Of a stretch of 26,654 nt of DNA, positions 20,942 through 26,654 are shown in pieces; position 1 is the first letter of the stretch, and the number at the start of each line of letters is the position of its first letter. Both the position numbers and the translations under genes were made by a program. The DNA is from Neoconidiobolus thromboides FSU 785 (taxonomy: Eukaryota; Entomophthoromycota; Entomophthoromycetes; Entomophthorales; Neoconidiobolaceae): the NCBI GenBank assembly GCA_025603075.1, contig MU626505.1, positions 1-26,654 of the forward strand. The letters are read 5' to 3'. Under the pieces are notes generated by a model. It did not search any database. It was not told the DNA's origin and saw nothing but the letters and a program-made list of their open reading frames with translations.

Positions 20942-22302
20942 TCAACTTAACATATACAAAACAATATAACTTTTGAAGAAACCTAATGCTTCAAACCATA
21001 ACGATTTTAACATATTAGCAATGGCTAGACTATCATTAGTCACTTTCCCGCTTTTCAAATAACCTTTGATAAATGGTCCATTAGATGGGCTTAATCCTAG
21101 ATCATTATTTTTTGTAGAAAGATAACAAAACAAAATAGATTACTCATAAAATACAAATAGCTCCTTTTATTTGATTTTTATCTTTTCCCACTCCTGCAGT
21201 ATACTGTTTTGACAACTTGATAAATAGCTGGATCAAAAAAAAAAAAGCAAAAAAGTTGAATGTCCTTCTGGTCATGAGTAAACAATAAAAGTACATTGAT
21301 TTAAAGCTTCGCTATTGGTGGAACTAAAGCAATAAAGTTGAAATAGTATCTCATTAGAATGAGTAACGATCATAGTCAAAGGATATAATAAATTAAGTAG
21401 GTGATGTTATTCATTGTCACGAAAAAATTACTTGTTTTTACGTTTTATAACTCATAATTTTCACTATGCCTACGACTTCTTCTGAGGTATTGGGATTTGA
21501 ATTTACAAAAGCTATACTGTAATTTAGTTTAAATAATACCACTGCGACTATAATAATAAGGTGAACTATTGCTAAAAATCACCATAATTGAACAGTAAAA
21601 AATTAAGTATTCTTCATAGATTTGGGGATGTATTTTTATATTTAAGAGTTTTACTAACAATCTTTTGGCTTAAATAGCGCTTAAAAGGTGGAAAAAGTAA
21701 TGAAGCTAAAAAAAGCATCCCCATTTCTTCTCCTTTTGCATCAGCGATATAACATATATATTATTCACTATATTCTAATTTGCCTAACAATAAAACTCAC
21801 GAATAAGCAGCTAATGCAAGACAAGATCAATCTTAACTAATGAGGAGCTAGAAATCAATAAGGCTAAAATAATTGGGGCTGCCCAATAAGCTATTTCAAT
21901 TCTTTTATTGCTTTTGATACCATTGATGAAAATCGATCGGAGATTGACCCCGTTACATCCATTTAAAGAAAAATACTACAACAGGATTCCTAAAATCTAT
22001 CAACTCATAAAGGCGCATATACCACCATGTTGTTCAAAGTTATATGAATTCCACAAAGACAAAGTGTGTAGTCAACTGCTATATAGAACAGTGCTAATTT
22101 TTAAACAGAGGGAAACTCAATTTATCAACCTTTTGTCGTAGACCGATGATTAAAATTAGATGATTCAGTAATAAGATTAATGTATGCGCTTACCCATCCC
22201 AATCATAAACAAAATAACTAACAAGGCCTCAATAACCGAAATTGTCAATACTATTGGGCTATAAATCTTGTATAAAAAAGTAGCAGGCTCTTTTTTGTTC
22301 AT
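20942..22302 (-). pseudogene. Decayed rhodopsin-like (class A-like) 7TM receptor gene, copy A
   Basis: The first exon, 22302-22194, is intact: ATG, then a polar start and helix 1 (SPIVLTISVIEALLVILFMI), ending at a GTAAGC donor. Helices 2-3 (about 22120-21950) are broken by several stops but align with copy B. Helix 4 reads KRIEIAYWAAPIILALLIS (about 21900-21840). MITE copy 5 interrupts the following loop. Helix 5 and the third inner loop are open for 45 codons at 21575-21441 (LAIVHLIIIVAVVLFKLN, then NSNPNTSEEVVGIVKIM). Helix 7 keeps DPAIY at 21234-21220, the (N/D)PxxY motif of class A receptors, followed by a basic tail. Stops interrupt helices 6-7. A further 63-codon frame (21133-20942) may be tail or chance. 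Such receptors sense outside ligands and signal through G proteins; this copy cannot make a full one. Confidence 0.68.
21620..21726 (-). mobile_element. MITE copy 5, inserted in receptor pseudogene A
   Basis: Core of 99 bp from GGGGATGT (21624) to GCATCCCC (21722). Both flanks read ATTT in direct orientation, the best case here for a 4-bp target duplication. Same orientation as copies 3 and 4. Confidence 0.88.
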
Positions 22303-22538
22303 TGCAAATCCTTATTAAATATAGGAAAAACGACTTATATTAGTGTATTATAGGCCAAAAGTTCTTATATCATGAGCCAAGTTTTACAATAAATATCAAA
22401 TGCACAATTTCAAATTAACAAATCAGCTGGAGAATAATTTATTATTTAGTTTATGAATTTTAATCTACTTTTTTACTAAATATTTAGTTCTAAATTTATA
22501 TCACTAAATCATACAGAAATATATATGCAATTTTACAT

Positions 22539-22644
22539 ATATGAGGATGTTTTTTATAGTTTCATCCCTTTTTCTATTTTCAAGCGCTATTTGGGTTGAA
22601 AGAATATTAATAAAATTCTCAAGCAAAAAAACACATCCTTATAT
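22539..22644 (+). mobile_element. MITE copy 6
   Basis: Core of 98 bp from GAGGATGT (22543) to ACATCCTT (22640), with ATAT on both flanks. The central block is degraded to GCGCTATTTGGGTTG. Orientation as copy 2. Confidence 0.83.
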
Positions 22645-22793
22645 AATGAGATTTTTTAATCTCAAATTTCAAAGTGATTTGTGGGTACAGTGGCAAAAAG
22701 CTTCCAAAGGTGCTAATACAGTAAAATACTGATAATACTCTAGTTACAGAAAAAGCTGTATAATGTTAAAAATAAATTAAAGTTGAAATCTAA

Positions 22794-22896
22794 ATATAGG
22801 GATGTTTTTTTGACTTCATTTTTTCTATCTTTTGAGCACTATTTGAGTGGAAAAATTGTTAATAAAATTCTTAAACATAAAAATACGTCCCTATAT
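22794..22896 (+). mobile_element. MITE copy 7
   Basis: Core of 95 bp from AGGGATGT (22798) to ACGTCCCT (22892), with ATAT on both flanks. The two ends carry matching changes at the outermost base (A at one, T at the other), keeping the hairpin end paired. Orientation as copy 2. Confidence 0.86.
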
Positions 22897-22916
22897 GCTA
22901 GTTCTAAGACGATAAT

Positions 22917-22988
22917 AACCAAAAATCAAAAATCAAAAATCAAAAAGTAAAAATCTAAATCTAAATCTAAATCTAAATCTAAATCTAA
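22917..22988 (+). repeat. (AAAAATC)n followed by (AAATCT)6
   Basis: Three to four copies of a seven-base unit pass into six perfect copies of AAATCT (22951-22986). The tract starts about 25 bp after the end of MITE copy 7. Confidence 0.9.
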
Positions 22989-23317
22989 CAATAAATAAAC
23001 ATTAATGATGGTAGGGTAACTGCGTAACTAAAATAGTCTAAATACTCGTCTCATACTAAATTCGTTTAGTTATCTCACGTATAACATAAATAGTAGTAAA
23101 ATTGTAAATGATAGCGTTATAAATTAAACATAAAATAGTCGATTTTGCTAACAACTGATCAAATAAACAGGTTTGATTATTTGAGGTGGGCTATGCTCTT
23201 AATCTTATATTTGTTTAAGACTGATTATTGAATATATATAATAAAGTATAGTTAATGTAGTTTTAGCTAATTAATGTTTTTATAATAGAGTTGATTTTAC
23301 TTAGCACGATATTAGAT

Positions 23318-24477
23318 GATGTATTTACTCAATATTGTATGAAATTTACATTCTTAAAACTTCAATACTTTTTGCATTCCTGGCACTTTCCATTATGTTA
23401 TTTATAATTCTAATGAGTAATTATATTTAAATAAGCTAAAGATACATAAAATATTATTTTGGTTTTATATGGTTATAGGCTAGTAAACCGAGTTTCCTTT
23501 TGTTTACAAACTGGTGTTGCGTTATATGTTGCTTGGTTATATACTTTACTTTTATGGAATTTATTTGATTTTAAACAACTTGGTTCTATATGTACTTTTA
23601 TAAGTTGGTAGACTTTAGCAATCCTATTCTGATTTTTTCCCCTAAATATGTGTATTGTAGTTGATCTGTAATTCATATTCATTTACAATAAAATATCCAC
23701 TAATATCGTTGAGACCTTATATTGAATGTTTCATGTCATTCTTGCTTTACTAATTTCGACGCCTCCAGTTAGGGTTTTTTATTCAAATTGACTATATGTA
23801 ATTTTTTTAGTTTTAGGTAAATTAGGACACAGTAAATATCATTACACTACATTATTGAAGCAAAAGAAAGAGAACTTATATAAAAATGTTTGGTATTTTT
23901 GCTGTTCAAATATAGGGCTTTTTAGGATTAATATATCTTACTATTGTGGTCATACTTGGTATGATAAAAACAAATCAAAGGCTATCACTAATAAGAATTT
24001 GTAAATTCATAAAGAATGAGGAAATATCTTTTGAAATAATAAAAAGTACCAAATTTTTAGCATGAGGTATGTAAGTTTTGTTAACAATTACACAATTAGC
24101 CAATGATTGGCATGCTTTACCCTTTAATTATGCTTCTTTCATATTCTGTCGGAATATTATTATAATGTTATTGTGTTTTTGGTTCTAGAAATAATAATAC
24201 TTTAGATCAATTGACATTTATTGTGTACCTGTTAGAAGGGACATCCAATTTTATTACATTTTGTTTTGATTCAACTATTCACTATGCTATTGAAAAAATC
24301 TATCTACGGATATATTATATGATTCGCTTCAATAATGAAATTAGAGGTACCAAAAACTTGATTCAATGTTATCATGAATGTTTACATTTATTGGATGGGT
24401 CTAACTCACTTGAGCTTGCACAAATGGAATTTTATAACACTAATAGCGCTGTATTAAACCAAACTAGCCCTACATAG
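23318..24477 (+). pseudogene. Decayed rhodopsin-like 7TM receptor gene, copy B
   Basis: Plus-strand homologue of copy A. Helix 1 reads SILFAFLALSIMLFIILM (23364-23417). After a probable intron, one frame runs from 23480 to about 23915. It contains helix 2 (SFCLQTGVALYVAWLYTLLL), a conserved Cys in SICTFISW at the head of helix 3, and helix 4 (MFHVILALLISTPP). It is broken by stops at 23609, 23630, 23669 and 23723 and one more later. A frame change leads to helix 5 (LIYLTIVVILGMIKTNQ) with a basic third inner loop. Helix 6 (MLYPLIMLLSYSVGILL) and helix 7 (LTFIVYLLEGTSNFITFCF) follow, with DSTIH in place of DPxxY, then an intact tail to 24477. Order, spacing and alignment to copy A support the call. 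The first exon's start was not found. Confidence 0.68.
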
Positions 24478-24915
24478 ATTACCACAGAATTAAAAGTAGT
24501 CAGTGTTCTTATCTGTTCATTATAAAAATAAGCTTAATAAAAATCTAATAAAATTGTTTAAAATATTCTAAATCTTTATTAAATTTAAAAGCACAGCCAT
24601 CAAGTTTGGCTGTTTATTTACAGCTCCTGCACCTCTATTGCGACATATTTGGCTATTTATTTTAAAGCAATCTTTTACTAAAGCCATTATAAAAGCTAGA
24701 GATTATGCTTGAAAACAAATAGTCGTCTCTAAAAATTCCTAGAAAATAGGATATAAGTGAAGTTCAACGGATGTATTCGGGCTTCAAAGTGAATTAATCC
24801 AGACACTATGATTTTAGCATAGCTAAAAACTGAATAAACAGAAGAAAAGAGACAAAACTTCAGGCAACTAGGGTAAAAAGATGTTAGAAAGGTAAATAGA
24901 AAAGGTTTAATAAGA
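24478..24915. other. Intergenic, no gene recognised
   Basis: A plus-strand frame of about 50 codons ending near 24709 has no ATG-led structure or known motif. Nothing else was seen. Confidence 0.4.
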
Positions 24916-25332
24916 ATGGTTTATCCATATCCTTTTGATGCCTTAGACTCTAAGCTCTTCAAGAGATTTAGACATTCTCTTTTATCAAAACAGACATCTA
25001 GCTTATTACAGTAAGAGGGCAATATTTTTGTTTTTTTAAGCACCGAATATTTTTCTTAACCTTGAAAAATAGAAAATGTTATTGTTTTCAGTAATAAGAA
25101 AATTCAGATATTTGAGGTTGATGAATTATCATCTATTTACAATAAAAAAGAAATACTTGATTACTATAGGTAATGCTGGCCCAATTTTGATTTAAAAATG
25201 TTACATATTTGTAGTCAAACCTTAAATACTATCATGGTTTTTAGCTACATTTTTGTATTATCCTTTCTTGGTGTAACTATCACCATATTACACCAATCAT
25301 ATTATTACCTTTCTACTTATTTATATATGTAA
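24916..25332 (+). pseudogene. Broken reading frame of unknown family
   Basis: From ATG 24916 one frame carries protein-like sequence for 138 codons with four internal stops before a final TAA at 25330-25332. Segments include YPFDALDSKLFKRFRHSLL, VIVFSNKKIQIFEVDELSSI, a Trp-Pro-Asn-Phe stretch and a hydrophobic C-terminal run (MVFSYIFVLSFLGVTITIL). That everything stays in one frame with only point stops suggests a gene killed by substitutions. The middle part has a vague leucine-repeat look like the other LRR relic, but I do not assign it. Confidence 0.33.
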
Positions 25333-25776
25333 TTAAAGATTTTGATAGAACAATAAGAACACAAATATAGCAAGATTAAATAGACCGAACCAGACCTGAT
25401 AGATTTTAAGCAGAGTTATTAAGGCTAAAATTAAGTTCTCTTCTCACTCAAAGCTAATTGATGAGAGAGTAGAACAGTAGAATATTATAGTCAATAGTTC
25501 TAAAATATGATGAAGTATTCTAAATAGAATTTTATCATGTTACATTTGTGTTAAAGTTTGGTCATACCTTAATATGATTAATTATCAGCATTCTTTTATG
25601 ATAATTCGAACGGAGGAATTATAATTATAATTTCTATATAGAATTTTTATAACTAAAAATTTACAAATATAGAGCAGAATTGTCCAGAAATATATTTAGT
25701 TTTTATTAGTTACACTTACATATCAAATAGCTTGAAGTCAAATTGCGTAGTAAAACTTATAAAGAACCTGAAAAGG
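25333..25776. other. Intergenic, promoter side of the stomatin gene
   Basis: About 440 bp of AT-rich DNA. No gene or repeat recognised. Confidence 0.45.
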
Positions 25777-25784
25777 TATAAAAG
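25777..25784 (+). promoter_or_regulatory. TATA box of the stomatin gene
   Basis: TATAAAAG, a consensus TATA element, begins 57 bp before the ATG at 25834. Confidence 0.6.
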
Positions 25785-25833
25785 CAAATTTACTTTTCAA
25801 ATAATATCAATAAAATCTCTTTTAAATTCATCA

Positions 25834-26654
25834 ATGGAAAATAACAACCTTACTATTCAAGATCAACCTACCCCCCAAGCAAATATGGGGATGAAGTTCG
25901 CTAATGAATTACCATATGACCCTAATGTTTCATTCTATGAAAAATTCATGACTGGGTTGGGTGATTGTTTAGGTACTTTAGGCTCTATCCCAATATGTTT
26001 CTGTTTCCCAAATCCTTACAGATCAGTTAACCAAGGTGAAGTAGGTTTAATTTCAAGATTTGGTAAATATCTACGTACTAGTGATCCTGGTTTAACTTGG
26101 GTTAATCCATGTACTGAAAGTATGAACTTTATCGATATAAAAATCCAAATGACAAACATCGCAAATGTAAGTATTATGACTAAAGATAATGTTAATATCA
26201 CTATTGACTGTGTTCTTTATTGGCACATTGTTGACCCATACCAAGCAAATTTTGGTGTCTCTAATGTCCAATTTGCTTTAATGGAAAGAGCCCAAACTAC
26301 CATTCGTGCTGTACTTGGTCAACGTTCATTACAAGATTGTATTGAAAATCGTGATGAAATTGCACAGGATATTGAAGATATTATTAGTGCACCAGCAGCT
26401 AGTTGGGGTGTTAAAGTTGAATCTGTGTTAATTAAAGATTTGGTATTTTCTCGTGACCTTCAAGAGAATTTATCTAGTGCAGCTCAAGCTAAACGTATCG
26501 GTGAATCTAGAGTTATTGCTGCTCAAGCTGAAGTTGATTCTGCTAAATTGATGAGAGAAGCAGCTGATATCCTTAATTCACCAGCTGCTATTCAGATTCG
26601 TTATTTGGAAACTATGCAACAAATGGCTAGAACTTCCGGATCAAAAGTTATCTT
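25834..26654 (+). CDS. Stomatin-like SPFH-domain protein (3' end cut by the window)
   Basis: The frame is open for 273 codons from ATG 25834 to the window end, without introns. A polar N-terminus (1-35) leads to a short hydrophobic hairpin-type segment (about 41-58) with Cys45, Cys55 and Cys57 as possible palmitoylation sites. The SPFH/band 7 domain follows: QGEVGLISRFGKY (68-80), DPGLTWVNP, IMTKDNVNITIDCVLYW (114-130), ERAQTTIRAVLGQ, WGVKVESVLIKDL (191-203), then the coiled AAQAKRIGESRVIAAQAEV helix, AADILNSPAAIQIRYLE, and SGSKVI where the window stops. Family members end shortly after this KVIF-type motif, so little is missing. Stomatins are inner-leaflet, cholesterol-associated scaffold proteins that oligomerise and tune membrane proteins. 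Codon use is relatively rich in C/G-ending codons, as in the MFS gene. Confidence 0.92.
   Translation, partial: MENNNLTIQDQPTPQANMGMKFANELPYDPNVSFYEKFMTGLGDCLGTLGSIPICFCFPNPYRSVNQGEVGLISRFGKYLRTSDPGLTWVNPCTESMNFIDIKIQMTNIANVSIMTKDNVNITIDCVLYWHIVDPYQANFGVSNVQFALMERAQTTIRAVLGQRSLQDCIENRDEIAQDIEDIISAPAASWGVKVESVLIKDLVFSRDLQENLSSAAQAKRIGESRVIAAQAEVDSAKLMREAADILNSPAAIQIRYLETMQQMARTSGSKVI

Larger units (their letters stand above)
22303..23317. other. Intergenic between the two receptor pseudogenes
   Basis: About 1 kb, 5' to both outward-reading pseudogenes. It contains MITE copies 6 and 7 and a tandem tract next to copy 7. A 63-codon plus-strand frame at 22541-22732 overlaps MITE copy 6 and is not a gene. 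Confidence 0.5.

Noticed and set aside
21486-21540. tRNA-like element on the minus strand (GGTATT pairing with AATACC and a TTCAAAT loop)
   Set aside because: Only about 55 nt long, no proper T or anticodon stem, and the same bases lie in the open helix 5/loop 3 frame of receptor relic A.
21908-22141. Plus-strand frame resembling the minus-strand frame at 23473-23682
   Set aside because: The resemblance is real but comes from homologous receptor relics; the opposite strands carry the membrane-helix readings, so these frames are antisense shadows.
22541-22732. Small protein gene starting in ATATGAGGATG
   Set aside because: More than half of it is MITE copy 6.
22951-22986. Interstitial telomere-like repeat (AAATCT)6
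   Set aside because: It does not match TTAGGG-type telomere units and is embedded in a wider A-rich tandem next to a MITE.
23473-23682. Minus-strand 69-codon frame as a transposon protein fragment
   Set aside because: Antisense to helices 2-3 of receptor relic B.
26016-26201. Minus-strand 61-codon frame
   Set aside because: Antisense to the stomatin SPFH domain.

Overview
The window is a piece of nuclear DNA from an AT-rich eukaryote, most likely an early-diverging fungus. The reasons are: short GT-AG introns of about 46-131 nt; TAA and TAG used as stops; a low-molecular-weight (fungal/plant type) thioredoxin reductase; an Msp1-type AAA ATPase; a fungal-style stomatin; and remnants of two receptor/LRR-type gene families. 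That mix made me think of Entomophthoromycotina (Conidiobolus-like), where 7TM receptor and F-box/LRR families are expanded. This lineage call is inference from memory of the group, not a database result.

Layout. 1-2769 is gene-poor: two decayed or partial coding fragments, one MITE copy and one clear tRNA-Arg(UCG) on the minus strand. 2770-11296 is the gene-dense core: a tubby-like protein (+) whose stop overlaps that of RPAP1 (-) in one palindromic hexamer; RPAP1, a 3.6 kb single exon; MSP1 (+), which I rebuilt as 12 exons including one of 9 nt; and TRR1 (-), 5 exons with a possible mitochondrial presequence. 12119-15205 holds a 9-exon ER membrane protein with several thioredoxin folds (-). 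15206-18900 holds repeats and a decayed leucine-rich-repeat gene (-). 18939-20480 is an intact single-exon MFS transporter (+). 20940-25332 is a graveyard: two decayed homologous 7TM receptor genes in opposite orientations, three MITE copies and another broken reading frame. The window ends inside a stomatin/SPFH gene (+).

Seven near-identical palindromic elements of about 94-99 bp (ends GGGGATGT/ACATCCCC) are scattered through the gene-poor parts. Two of them interrupt the decayed genes. They look like one non-autonomous MITE family.

How the genes relate. There is no operon logic. MSP1 acts at the mitochondrial and peroxisomal outer membrane. TRR1 feeds electrons to thioredoxin in the cytosol and perhaps in mitochondria. 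The thioredoxin-fold membrane protein would act in ER disulfide chemistry. RPAP1 serves RNA polymerase II assembly. I found no defence system, CRISPR array or biosynthetic cluster. The most informative signals are the MITE family, the pseudogene pair, the microexon, the frame-neutral linker exons and the two-start arrangement of TRR1.
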